Assembly: GCA_007694055.1 (NCBI GenBank)
Contig: RECK01000178.1
Span: 1-47,671 of the forward strand
Origin: Wenzhouxiangella sp.
GTDB lineage: Bacteria; Pseudomonadota; Gammaproteobacteria; Xanthomonadales; Wenzhouxiangellaceae
Reading direction: 5' to 3'
Length of the DNA stretch: 47,671 bases
In this document: positions 15,891-24,594 of the stretch, in pieces
Position numbering within the stretch: position 1 is the first letter of the stretch
Layout: each line of letters opens with the position of its first letter
Notes under the pieces: generated by a model
Databases searched by the model: none
What the model saw: the letters and a program-made list of their open reading frames with translations, nothing else
Told to the model about the DNA's origin: nothing
Made by a program: the position numbers and the translations under genes

Positions 15891-17336
15891 TCAGTCAGCC
15901 GCTTCGGCGCGGGCACTTTCTTCGGCCAGCAGGGCCGGTCCGGAACCGAAATCGATCGGCGACTGGGCGGCCAGCCAGGCCAGTACGGCGTAGGCTGCCG
16001 CGTTCTGAGCCAGCTCCTGCGGGTCGATCTTGTCGAGCGTGTCGTTCTCGGTGTGGTGATAGTCGAAATAGGTGGTCCCATCCTGGCGCAAATCGACCAC
16101 GGCCAGCCCGTGCGGCAAGGACGGCAAGAAGTCGGGGCCGCCGGAGGCCCTGCGGCCACCCAGGGCAATACCCAGCGGTTCGAGTTCGCGCTGGATGGCC
16201 TCGATGACCGGCCAGGCTTCATCGACAACGCGTGCCCCGATCTCGTAAATCGGCCCGGCACCAAAATCCGACTCGGCGCCCAGCTGCAGGTTCTCGAAGT
16301 TGTCGCGATGGGCGTCGGCCCAGGCCCGCCCGCCCCACAGGCCAATTTCCTCGGCGGCGAAAAAGATCAGGTGGATGGAACGGTCCGGACGCTGGTCCAG
16401 GTCCAGGATCAGCCGCCCCGCCTCGGTAATGATGGCAATGCCCGCGCCATCATCCAGGGCACCCGTGCCGACATCCCAGGAATCAAGATGCGCACCCAGG
16501 GCAACGATTTTCTCCGGGTACTTCGCCCCGGTGATTTCGGCGATGACGTTGTGGCTGGTGTAGGCCTCGGTTTTCTGGGCATCGATTTCCATGTGCAGGC
16601 GAACCGGCTCTCCCAGTCCGACCAGGCGCTCGAGCTGATCGGCATCGGGATTGGAAATGGCGGCAGCCGGCAGGCGCCGCTGACCGACATCGAAACGCAT
16701 GCCGCCGGTATGGGCAAAGCGATTGGTCGAGGTGCCGATGGAGCGGATGATGACCCCGGCCGCACCCAACTCGGCGGCGACGATGGCCCCGCGCGATCGT
16801 GCCTGCACGGCCGGACCGTAGCCGGAGCCATCACGGGCCCGGCTCATGCGATTGCGAATGAACACGATGCGACCCGACACATCCTCCGGCGTGGCCGCCT
16901 GCAGGGCGGCCAGGTCGTCGAACATCACCACCTCGGCCTCGATGCCACCGACCGGCGTCGGTGGCGAAAAGCCGATCGCCAGTGCCTCCATGCGCTGCTC
17001 GACCGGCGCGGTGACCCGGATCCGCTCGAAGCCGCGCGACCAGGTCGGGAAGGTCACCGGCTCCAGCCAGACCCGATCGAAACCGAGATTGGTCAGCAAC
17101 TCTTCAGCCCAGGCCACGCCCCGCGCATCGGCTTCCGTGCCGGCCAGGCGCGGTCCGACCCGCGTGGTCAGGTCTTCAACGACATCGAAACCACCGTCGC
17201 GGCTCAGGGCCTGGTCACGGAGCTCGCGGGCAATCGCCAAATCATCTTCGTGGAACAACTCGGCAGCCAGCGGTGCCATGGGCAGCGCGGCAATCAGCAG
17301 GGCAATCAGCAGGGCAAGAAAAAGCGTCAGTCTCAT
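15891..17336 (-). CDS. Secreted M28-family zinc peptidase with PA domain
   Basis: A 481-residue exported peptidase. It has a signal peptide (about 1-25), an inserted PA-like domain (about 130-250) and an M28 catalytic domain. Expected zinc ligands are H283 in GAHLDSWD, D295 in ALDDGAG, E330 beside catalytic E329 in FAAEEIG, D357 in ESDFGAG and H428 in YHHTENDT. M28 enzymes of this layout are aminopeptidases or glutamate carboxypeptidase-like. The start at ATG 17336 has GGAG eight bases upstream and begins the signal peptide. It lies 96 bp downstream of rppH on the same strand and may share its transcript. Confidence 0.92.
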   Translation of the reverse strand: MRLTLFLALLIALLIAALPMAPLAAELFHEDDLAIARELRDQALSRDGGFDVVEDLTTRVGPRLAGTEADARGVAWAEELLTNLGFDRVWLEPVTFPTWSRGFERIRVTAPVEQRMEALAIGFSPPTPVGGIEAEVVMFDDLAALQAATPEDVSGRIVFIRNRMSRARDGSGYGPAVQARSRGAIVAAELGAAGVIIRSIGTSTNRFAHTGGMRFDVGQRRLPAAAISNPDADQLERLVGLGEPVRLHMEIDAQKTEAYTSHNVIAEITGAKYPEKIVALGAHLDSWDVGTGALDDGAGIAIITEAGRLILDLDQRPDRSIHLIFFAAEEIGLWGGRAWADAHRDNFENLQLGAESDFGAGPIYEIGARVVDEAWPVIEAIQRELEPLGIALGGRRASGGPDFLPSLPHGLAVVDLRQDGTTYFDYHHTENDTLDKIDPQELAQNAAAYAVLAWLAAQSPIDFGSGPALLAEESARAEAAD

Positions 17337-17432
17337 CAGGTCTCCAGGGTCTGGTCGTTCATCCGGTCTGCCGGCTTGCACGGCGATGAACGAAGAAAAA
17401 GATGGCCAATGCCATCGGAAAACTCGGATTAC

Positions 17433-17915
17433 TCAGTCACCGTTGGCGGGAAGCAGCGGCTCGAAATGCTTCAGAGCACGAGTATAAACGCGTCGCTTGA
17501 AGGTGATGACATGCCGGGCCGGGTACCAGAAGTCGACCCAGCGGTACTCGTCGAACTCCGGCTTGTCGCAGGCGTTCAGTCGAAAAGCGTCATCTTCGGC
17601 CAGGAAATGAAGCAGGAACCAGACCTGCTTCTGGCCTATGCACATCGGCTTCTGATGGCGGCGGCGGTAACGGCGCGGCAGACGGTAACGCAACCATCCC
17701 GGGGTCGAGGCGAGAACGCGAACATGGTCGCCCGACAGCCCGGTTTCCTCGGTCAGCTCGCGATACATCGCTTCAAGCGGCGTTTCGTCGGTATTCATGC
17801 CACCCTGGGGAAACTGCCACCCATCCTGACCGGCGCGGCGCGCCCAGAAAACGCGCCCGTCATTCCGTGCCAGGACGATCCCCACATTCGGGCGAAAACC
17901 GTCTGGATCGATCAT
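17433..17915 (-). CDS. rppH: RNA pyrophosphohydrolase RppH (Nudix)
   Basis: A 160-residue protein with [15 protein letters not shown] at the N-terminus and a perfect Nudix box from G38 to L60 ([13 protein letters not shown], then RELTEETGL). The QVWFLLHF and [20 protein letters not shown] segments are RppH signatures. RppH removes pyrophosphate from the 5' end of mRNAs to start decay. The length matches the family. It is divergent from the btuC-like gene, with an 89-bp intergenic region. Confidence 0.96.
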   Translation of the reverse strand: MIDPDGFRPNVGIVLARNDGRVFWARRAGQDGWQFPQGGMNTDETPLEAMYRELTEETGLSGDHVRVLASTPGWLRYRLPRRYRRRHQKPMCIGQKQVWFLLHFLAEDDAFRLNACDKPEFDEYRWVDFWYPARHVITFKRRVYTRALKHFEPLLPANGD

Positions 17916-18004
17916 GGCTATTGTTCAGGCACCGGCTGTGATACCGTGCCGCAAATTTATCAACTGCCCTGAATGTTAATCAATTCAAACGTTTCTTACC
18001 AGTC

Positions 18005-18970
18005 ATGGCGAACATCATGAAGCGGGGAATGGTCTGGATTTTGCTGGCGCTGTCGGTGCCGGCCAGTGTATTGCTGGCCGCCAGCGTAGGCAGCACCGGC
18101 TGGCAGTGGCCCTGGGAACAGGACGAAGCGATGCGCCGCATCGTGTTTGAACTGCGCTTGCCGCGCGCAATCGCGGCCCTTGTGGTTGGCAGCCTGCTGG
18201 CCCTGGCCGGCTGCCTGATGCAGGTATTGCTGCGCAATCCGCTGGCCGACCCCTACGTACTTGGCCTGTCCGGGGGCGCTGCGGCCTTTGCCCTGGCCGG
18301 CATGATGTTCGGCCTGACTTTCATTCCCGTGCCCGTATTGGCCTTTTGCGGTGCCCTGCTGAGCCTGATCGTGGTGTTCGTGCTGGCTCGCGGTCGCGGG
18401 CCGTGGAGCACGACACGGGTGCTGCTGACCGGCGTGGTGGTTGCGTCCGGCTGGGGTGCGTTGATTTCGCTGATGCTGGCCACCGGCCCCGATGCCAGCC
18501 TGCGCAGCATGCTGTTCTGGCTGATGGGCGACCTGAGCCACGCCCGCCTTTCGGCCTGGTGGCTGGTGCCGCTGACCGCCGCCATAAGTCTGCTCTGGCT
18601 CAGGGCCCGCAGCCTGAACGTGATGAGCGCCGGCGCGCTGCAGGCCGCCCTGCTGGGCGAGTCCAGTCGCTCCCGCTTCTGGGAGATCTACCTGGCAGCC
18701 TCGCTGCTGACCGGGCTGGCGGTGTCCATGGCCGGGGCCATCGGGTTCGTCGGCCTGATCATTCCCCACCTGATGCGCCTGGTCGTGGGCAGCGATCACC
18801 GGCGCCTGCTGCCGGCCGCGGCCCTGTTTGGCGGCAGCTTCCTGGTCCTGGCCGACACCCTCGCCCGCACCGTGCTCAGCCCGCGCCAGCTGCCGGTAGG
18901 CGTGCTGACAGCCCTGATCGGGGTGCCGTTATTCTTGCTCCTGCTCAACCGTGCGGTCAGGATTCGCTGA
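18005..18970 (+). CDS. FecCD/BtuC-type ABC permease
   Basis: A 321-residue inner-membrane permease of the FecCD/BtuC family. About nine to ten transmembrane segments are visible, with the family motifs RLPRAIAALVVGSLLALAG, NPLADPYVLGLSGGAA and GFVGLIIPHLMRLVVG (the ATPase-contacting loop). The family imports vitamin B12, haem or ferric siderophores with a periplasmic binding protein. B12 is favoured because a riboswitch-controlled btuB lies 4.5 kb upstream, but no binding protein (BtuF) and no riboswitch accompany this gene. The ATPase gene begins at the base after its stop codon. Confidence 0.9.
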   Translation: MANIMKRGMVWILLALSVPASVLLAASVGSTGWQWPWEQDEAMRRIVFELRLPRAIAALVVGSLLALAGCLMQVLLRNPLADPYVLGLSGGAAAFALAGMMFGLTFIPVPVLAFCGALLSLIVVFVLARGRGPWSTTRVLLTGVVVASGWGALISLMLATGPDASLRSMLFWLMGDLSHARLSAWWLVPLTAAISLLWLRARSLNVMSAGALQAALLGESSRSRFWEIYLAASLLTGLAVSMAGAIGFVGLIIPHLMRLVVGSDHRRLLPAAALFGGSFLVLADTLARTVLSPRQLPVGVLTALIGVPLFLLLLNRAVRIR

Positions 18971-19753
18971 ATGGAACCAACACTGCTAAGCACTCGCCAG
19001 CTGTCGGTGCGCATCGGGGATGTGGTGGTCGTCAACGACCTCGACCTCGAGGTTCGGCCGGGTCAGTTCTGGGGCCTGCTCGGCCCCAACGGCGTCGGCA
19101 AGACCACCTTGCTGAAAACCCTGGCCGGGGTTCATCCGGCCTTGGCCGGCCAGGTTTTGCTGGACGAAACGCCACTGCAAGACCTGAAACGACGCGCCAT
19201 TGCTCAACGCCTGGGCATGCTGCCCCAGCACACCCAGTATGTTTTCGAGGCCTCCTGCGAACAGACCGCGCTGGTCGGGCGCCACCCTCACCTGCGGGCC
19301 TGGGACCGAGAGAGCGACGCCGATAGAAAACGCGCCCGCCACGCCCTTGACGCACTGGGCTTGATCAATCTGGCCGATCGCAGCTGCATGGACCTTTCCG
19401 GCGGCGAGTCCCGACGCCTGGCCCTGGCCACCGTGCTGGTTCAGGACCCGGCCGTGCTGTTGCTCGATGAACCCACCAACCACCTGGACCCGGCCAACCA
19501 GGTCACCATCCTCGATGTACTGAGCCGAAAAGTCCGCGGCGAAGGCAAGGCTGCGGTGATGGCGCTGCATGAAGTCAACCTGGCCACCTGCTACTGCAGC
19601 CACGTGTTGCTGCTGTACGGGGGTGGCGAGTTCGAGGCCGGGCCTACCGAGAGCCTACTCGACAGCGAGCGCCTGAGCCGGCTGTATCGCTGCCGCATGC
19701 GGCTGGTCGATGACGGCAGCCAGAAGGTTTTTGCGGTGGCCGGTCAGTCCTGA
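18971..19753 (+). CDS. BtuD/FecE-type ABC transporter ATPase
   Basis: A 260-residue ATP-binding subunit. It has Walker A GPNGVGKTT (38-46), Q-loop Q86, signature LSGGE (142-146), Walker B VLLLDEP (162-168), D-loop HLDP and switch H200. It pairs with the permease immediately upstream (0-bp gap) to power uptake of cobalamin or an iron complex. The signature has E in place of the usual Q after LSGG, a common variant. The last 10 bp overlap the convergent methyltransferase gene. Confidence 0.93.
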   Translation: MEPTLLSTRQLSVRIGDVVVVNDLDLEVRPGQFWGLLGPNGVGKTTLLKTLAGVHPALAGQVLLDETPLQDLKRRAIAQRLGMLPQHTQYVFEASCEQTALVGRHPHLRAWDRESDADRKRARHALDALGLINLADRSCMDLSGGESRRLALATVLVQDPAVLLLDEPTNHLDPANQVTILDVLSRKVRGEGKAAVMALHEVNLATCYCSHVLLLYGGGEFEAGPTESLLDSERLSRLYRCRMRLVDDGSQKVFAVAGQS

Positions 19754-20814
19754 CGGCGACACACCAGCAGGCTGTGGCCCTGGCCAATCTGCTCTTCTTC
19801 GCTCTCCACCTTGAGCCCGGCCCTCTCGATCAGGGGCAACAGCTGGTCGCGGCGGTAAAAGCGACTGTTGCCGGTCGCCAGGGTGGTGAAGTACAGGGAG
19901 ATGGCATTGAGACTGTAACGGGCCGCGTCGTGGATCTGGCGATCGGGGAACAGTTCGACGATGTACAGGCGTGTCGACGGCGCCATGGCCACGGCAGCAC
20001 GCTTGAGCAGGGCCACGATCTGAGACACTGAGAAACAGGCCAGCAGCTGGCTCATGACCATGGCATCGGCCCCGTGCGGCAGCTCACAGTCCGGATCAAG
20101 CAGATCGGCCGAATGCAGACCGACCCGGTCACCGAAACCTTCGTCATCCAGGCGCTGGCGGGCCAGCTCGAGCACATCGGGCAAATCGACCAGGGTCATC
20201 TGTACTTGCGGGCAATGGCCAAGACAGCGCGCGGCCAGGTTGCCGGTATTGGCACCGATATCCACCACATGCGTCGGCGCATGGGCGAAGATCCGCGGCA
20301 CCAGGGCCTCGAAAGCCCGTTCCGAGAAAAACTGGTCGAAGCGAAACCAGCTCTTCGCCGCCGGCTGCTCCAGTTCGGCCAGGCCCTGGTAAAGGGTCTG
20401 CCAAGGCCCGAAATGAGCCAGGCCGGCGGGTTTCTCCGCGGCCAGGGCCTGAGGAAGCCGGGCCATGCCGTGGTAGGCAAAGTCACGGGTGAAGTCCATG
20501 TTGACCCGGGTCAGCTCATCGTTGAGCAGCACGCTGCCCAGGGCCGCCAGGATCAGGTGCTCGTCGCTGCGTTCGACCAGGCCAAGATCCACGGCAAAGT
20601 CCGTCAGAACCGATACCGCGTAGGGGCTCAGTCCACTTTCCTCAGCCAGCTCGGCCTCGCTCAGGCCTTGCGCACCGGCGCGCTCCAGCGCATCAAGCAG
20701 ACCCTGGTCGCGCATGGTGATAGCGGCCCAGAAGGCGAACGGGGCGAAAGCCAGGCTTTGCGCGGCAGCACGCGCCTGGCCGGTCGGAAGACGGGTTTTT
20801 TTTGTGCAGGTCAT
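19744..20814 (-). CDS. SAM-dependent methyltransferase with N-terminal winged-helix dimerisation domain
   Basis: A 356-residue class I methyltransferase. The first 110 residues look like the winged-helix dimerisation domain of O-methyltransferase family 2 (LSEAELAEESGLSPYAVSVL). The SAM site is VVDIGANTGNLAARC (about 188-202), followed by LVDLPDVLELARQRL. The C-terminal LYIVELFPDR and GHSLLVCRR are also typical. The substrate is unknown; relatives modify small aromatic or polyketide-like compounds or pigments. A T8 run in the plus strand marks A-rich DNA just inside the start. The gene overlaps the end of the ABC ATPase gene by 10 bp. Confidence 0.85.
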   Translation of the reverse strand: MTCTKKTRLPTGQARAAAQSLAFAPFAFWAAITMRDQGLLDALERAGAQGLSEAELAEESGLSPYAVSVLTDFAVDLGLVERSDEHLILAALGSVLLNDELTRVNMDFTRDFAYHGMARLPQALAAEKPAGLAHFGPWQTLYQGLAELEQPAAKSWFRFDQFFSERAFEALVPRIFAHAPTHVVDIGANTGNLAARCLGHCPQVQMTLVDLPDVLELARQRLDDEGFGDRVGLHSADLLDPDCELPHGADAMVMSQLLACFSVSQIVALLKRAAVAMAPSTRLYIVELFPDRQIHDAARYSLNAISLYFTTLATGNSRFYRRDQLLPLIERAGLKVESEEEQIGQGHSLLVCRRQD

Positions 20815-21101
20815 CGCTTGATTCGAAAAACTTAGGGTGGGTGAAATGGGTAACTACGGCGGCCAGACCGTAATGCCGCAGTATAAGAAATCCTGATGCG
20901 CCAGGCTGAACCGCTCAGGTTGGTTCTCTCTTGGGCGGTTGAACGGCTTTTGCCTGGGCCGGTCTGGACGCGTCTTGCGGGCCTGGTTCGGTCCTCATCG
21001 ACCTCGACAACGAGGCGCAACTACGCCCCTGGGCTCAAGGCTACTGACGATTTACAGGGCTTTGTGCACCAAGCCCGCGAAAATACGCTAGTCTTTAGTG
21101 C
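20815..21101. other. Divergent intergenic region, methyltransferase / ATP-grasp
   Basis: 287 bp with no gene I can support. On the minus strand a TATACT (20885-20880) about 65 bp before the methyltransferase start is a plausible -10, but without a good -35. On the plus side TTGTGC (21062-21067) precedes the ATP-grasp start by 35 bp with only a poor -10 (TACGCT or TAGTCT). Confidence 0.5.
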
Positions 21102-22544
21102 ATGGACTTCAACGACTATTCGGCCGGGGACTTTCACGACGAGTTGATCGGGCCCGGTGGCCGGCCCCGGGCGGCGTCTCGGGCGCTGTGGAAGTACCTG
21201 AAGAACCTGGACCGGAGTGAGCTTGACGAGCGAAGAGCGGCCTGCGAACTGGCCGCCATGGTCGCCGGCATCACTTTCCGCGTTTACTTCGAAGATACCG
21301 GCGTTGACCGGGCCATGCCGTTCGACCTGATTCCGCGCGTGATTGCGCTGCGCGAATGGCAACAGATCGAGGCCGGCCTGAAGCAGCGCGTGCGCGCCCT
21401 CAACCTGTTCATCGACGACCTCTACAACGACCAGCGCATCATCAACGATGGCGTGTTTCCAGCCGATCTGCTGACCGGCTCGGTGAATTTTCGCGAGCAA
21501 TGCCGCGGATTCTCCCCGCCGCTGGGTATCTGGGCCCATATCTGCGGCTCGGACCTGGTGCGCGATGCAGAGGGCACGATGTACGTGCTTGAAGACAACC
21601 TGCGCATCCCTTCGGGCGTGTCCTACATGCTGGAAAATCGCCAGGTCATGAAGCGCGTCTTTCCCGAGCTTTTCGAAGACTCGGGCATTCAGCCGATCGA
21701 CGACTACGCCTCGCAGCTCTACGATACGCTGGCCTCCCTGTCGCCGCGACCGGCCGACTATCCCAGCGTGGTCGTGCTGACCCCGGGCATGTACAACTCG
21801 GCCTACTTCGAACATGCCTACCTGGCCCAGCAGATGGGCGTGCAGCTGGTCGAGGGACGCGACCTGGTGGTCGATGACAACGACGATGTGTACATGCGCA
21901 CCGTGGCCGGGCTGGAGCTGGTCGACGTGATCTATCGACGCGTCGACGATGAATTCCTGGACCCGGAGGTTTTTCGCGAGGATTCGCTGCTGGGCGTGGC
22001 TGGCCTGATGCGCGCCTGGCGCTCCGGCAAGGTCGCCCTGGCCAATGCACCCGGCGCCGGGGTGGCCGACGACAAGGTGGTGTATTCGTGGGTGCCAGAC
22101 ATCATTCGCTACTATCTCGGCGAAGAGCCGCTGATCAAGAACGTCCCGACTTACCGCTGCGAGGACCCGGACCAGCGCGCCTGGGTCATCGAGCGCCTGG
22201 ACGAACTGGTGGTCAAGCCGGCCAACGAGTCCGGCGGTTACGGCATGCTGATCGGACCGCGCTCGACCAAACGCGAGCGCAAGGAGTTCGCCAAGCTGAT
22301 CGAAGCCGATCCACGCAACTACATCGCTCAGCCCACCCTGGCGTTGTCGACCTGCCCGACCATTGTTCAGGGCGGGGTGGGACCGCGCCACATCGACCTG
22401 CGTCCCTTCGTGCTGTCGGGCCAGGAAACTTACGTGACCAACGGCGGCCTGACCCGGGTGGCGCTGAAGGCCGGATCGCTGGTGGTCAATTCCTCGCAAG
22501 GTGGCGGCAGCAAGGACACCTGGATCGTGGACACGGACCGCTGA
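21102..22544 (+). CDS. Circularly permuted ATP-grasp (DUF404/DUF407) protein
   Basis: A 480-residue protein of the circularly permuted ATP-grasp type, a predicted amide or peptide ligase. Typical segments are NLFIDDLYNDQ, ILKD-type DNLRIPSGVSYMLENR (about 165-180), the nucleotide-binding VVKPANESGGYGM (about 370-382) and a C-terminal SQGGGSKDTWIVD. Family members occur with alpha-E proteins, transglutaminase-like or other peptidases and Anbu. Iyer and Aravind predicted from such context that they modify peptides, but no substrate is established. It is the first gene of a three-gene cluster, with the alpha-E start one base after its stop. Confidence 0.9.
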   Translation: MDFNDYSAGDFHDELIGPGGRPRAASRALWKYLKNLDRSELDERRAACELAAMVAGITFRVYFEDTGVDRAMPFDLIPRVIALREWQQIEAGLKQRVRALNLFIDDLYNDQRIINDGVFPADLLTGSVNFREQCRGFSPPLGIWAHICGSDLVRDAEGTMYVLEDNLRIPSGVSYMLENRQVMKRVFPELFEDSGIQPIDDYASQLYDTLASLSPRPADYPSVVVLTPGMYNSAYFEHAYLAQQMGVQLVEGRDLVVDDNDDVYMRTVAGLELVDVIYRRVDDEFLDPEVFREDSLLGVAGLMRAWRSGKVALANAPGAGVADDKVVYSWVPDIIRYYLGEEPLIKNVPTYRCEDPDQRAWVIERLDELVVKPANESGGYGMLIGPRSTKRERKEFAKLIEADPRNYIAQPTLALSTCPTIVQGGVGPRHIDLRPFVLSGQETYVTNGGLTRVALKAGSLVVNSSQGGGSKDTWIVDTDR

Positions 22545-22545
22545 C

Positions 22546-23478
22546 ATGCTCTCGCGACTGGCTGAAAACCTCTACTGGCACGGACGCTACCTGGAGCGGG
22601 CCGAGGATCTCGCCCGCCTGATCAACGTCAATGCCCACCTCAACCTCGATCTCCCCTCGGGCTTGAGCGCCGGCTGGGAACCGCTGGTGCGCATCACCGG
22701 CAACGCGGCCCGTTTCAAGGCCGAGGAGCGGGAGGCCGGCGAACGCCAGGTGGTGCGTTTCCTGTTGTCCGACGAGGCCAACTCCGGATCGCTCAAGGCC
22801 ACGCTGGAGAATGCGCGCGAAAACCTGCGCTCGGCCCGTGACCTGCTGCCGCGCGAGGTCTGGGAGCAGATGAACGGTCTTTACATCAAGGGCAACGAGC
22901 AACTGACCGGCAACCTGTCCAAGCGTCGCCGGCACGAGTTCCTGCGCGAGCTGATCCTCGACTGCCAGCAGATCGCCGGCACCCTGCTGGGCTGCATGAG
23001 CCAGGATCATGCCTACGATTTCATCCTCATCGGCCGCTACCTGGAACGGGCCGACATGACCACCCGCATTCTCGAAGTGCGCGGCTACGACCTGCTGCCG
23101 GATGACATCGAGAACCTGAGCCCCTACGAGTCAATTCAGTGGATGAGCGTGCTGAAGTCGCTGACCGGATACCAGATGTACCGCCGCCATGTGCGCCTGC
23201 GCGTCAACGGCAACGACGTGCTGCGCTTTCTGTTGCGCAACGACGAGTTCCCGCGCTCGGTGATGTTCTGCCTGCGCGCCCTGGAAGCCCTGATCGAGGG
23301 CCTGCCGGGCGAGGACGACCAGGCCCTGAGAGCGATCACCCGCCTGCAGCGCACCCTGAATGAAACCAAACTGGTCGGACTGCGCGGTGAGCCGCTGGGC
23401 AAGCTGATGGACAAGCTCCAGATCGAACTGGCCGAAACCCACGATGCGGTACGCCAGACCTGGTTCCCGTCGCTATGA
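22546..23478 (+). CDS. Alpha-E domain protein (DUF403)
   Basis: A 310-residue, largely alpha-helical protein beginning MLSRLAENLYWHGRYLERAEDLARL, the standard opening of the alpha-E (DUF403) family. A second E-R-A-D helix follows at YDFILIGRYLERADMTTRIL. The repeated R-Y-L-E-R-A motifs are the family hallmark. The biochemical role is unknown. It nearly always pairs with circularly permuted ATP-grasp proteins, as here (1-bp gap), which suggests a shared complex. The start at 22546 is set by family alignment and by the preceding stop codon. Confidence 0.92.
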   Translation: MLSRLAENLYWHGRYLERAEDLARLINVNAHLNLDLPSGLSAGWEPLVRITGNAARFKAEEREAGERQVVRFLLSDEANSGSLKATLENARENLRSARDLLPREVWEQMNGLYIKGNEQLTGNLSKRRRHEFLRELILDCQQIAGTLLGCMSQDHAYDFILIGRYLERADMTTRILEVRGYDLLPDDIENLSPYESIQWMSVLKSLTGYQMYRRHVRLRVNGNDVLRFLLRNDEFPRSVMFCLRALEALIEGLPGEDDQALRAITRLQRTLNETKLVGLRGEPLGKLMDKLQIELAETHDAVRQTWFPSL

Positions 23479-23509
23479 TACCGACTGTCGACTCAGCCCT
23501 GAACAAATC

Positions 23510-24559
23510 GTGAAGACCTTTCGCTGCACCTGCGGCAATACGCTCTATTTCGAGAACACCCAGTGCATGCAGTGCGGCCGCAAGCTCGGTTTCCTGCCCG
23601 ATGTGCTGACCCTGTCGGCGCTGGCGCCCGACGGCAAGGACCAGTACCTGGCCCTGGCGCCGGAGGCCAACGGCCAGCACTACAAGCCGTGCCGGAATTA
23701 CTCGGAGCAGGATGCCTGCAACTGGATGGTGCCGGTAGACGATCCGGAGCCGTACTGCATCGCCTGCCGGCTCAACCAGGTCATTCCCAACCTGGACAAA
23801 CCCGGCAACCGGGCCCTGTGGATCCGCGTCGAGCAGCGCAAGCGCCGCCTGGTCTATGACCTGAGGCGCTACCGCCTGCCGGTTTTTCCACAGACCAGTC
23901 ACCCGGGCACGGGCCTGGCTTTCGCCTTTCTGGAGGACAATCCCGAGGGGCTGGAGTTTGCCGATCACCACCAGGGCAGCCAGATCATGACCGGCCACGC
24001 CAATGGCCTGATCACGATCAACATCGCCGAAGCCGACGATGTCGAGCGCGAGCGCATGCGCCTGCAGATGAACGAGCAGCAGCGCACGCTGCTGGGACAT
24101 TTCCGCCACGAAAGCGGTCACTATTACTGGGATCGGCTGGTGGCCAACGGCCCGTTCCTGGCGCGCGTTCGGGACCTGTTCGGCGACGAGCGCCAGAACT
24201 ACGCGCAGGCCCTGGACAACTATTACAACAACGGTCCACCGGCCAACTGGCAGAACACGCACGTCAGCGCCTATGCCAGCTCGCACCCCTGGGAAGACTG
24301 GGCCGAGTGCTGGGCCCACTTGCTGCAGATTACCGACACCCTGGAAACGGCCGTGGCCATTGGTCTGGCCCCGCCCGAGGCGATGGACAGCGACATGGAC
24401 AAGCGTGTTGCCCAATGGGTCAAGCTGGCGCTGAAGATCAATCTGATCAACCGCTCGCTGGATCAGCCCGACCCCTACCCCTTCGTGCTGTCACCGCCGG
24501 TGGTCGACAAGCTCAAGCTGGTTGACGAAATCATCCGCCACAGCGGCTTTACGCCGTAA
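23510..24559 (+). CDS. Zinc-ribbon putative metallopeptidase (COG4307-like)
   Basis: A 349-residue protein. The N-terminal zinc ribbon has C6, C8, C19 and C22 (FRCTCGN, CMQCGR), with further cysteines at 61, 70, 83 and 86. The C-terminal part has a zincin-type HESGH (200-204, GHFRHESGHYYWD) and a conserved HPWEDWAECWAH (259-270) that may provide the third metal ligand. It matches the putative zinc-binding metallopeptidase family often found near ATP-grasp/alpha-E genes. GTG 23510 is favoured because the zinc ribbon begins right after it; an ATG at 23444 would overlap the alpha-E gene. It converges with the Anbu gene across 35 bp. Peptidase activity is predicted only. Confidence 0.85.
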   Translation: MKTFRCTCGNTLYFENTQCMQCGRKLGFLPDVLTLSALAPDGKDQYLALAPEANGQHYKPCRNYSEQDACNWMVPVDDPEPYCIACRLNQVIPNLDKPGNRALWIRVEQRKRRLVYDLRRYRLPVFPQTSHPGTGLAFAFLEDNPEGLEFADHHQGSQIMTGHANGLITINIAEADDVERERMRLQMNEQQRTLLGHFRHESGHYYWDRLVANGPFLARVRDLFGDERQNYAQALDNYYNNGPPANWQNTHVSAYASSHPWEDWAECWAHLLQITDTLETAVAIGLAPPEAMDSDMDKRVAQWVKLALKINLINRSLDQPDPYPFVLSPPVVDKLKLVDEIIRHSGFTP

Positions 24560-24594
24560 CGCTCCCGGCCTGGTGGGCCAGGACCGCGCCGCGA

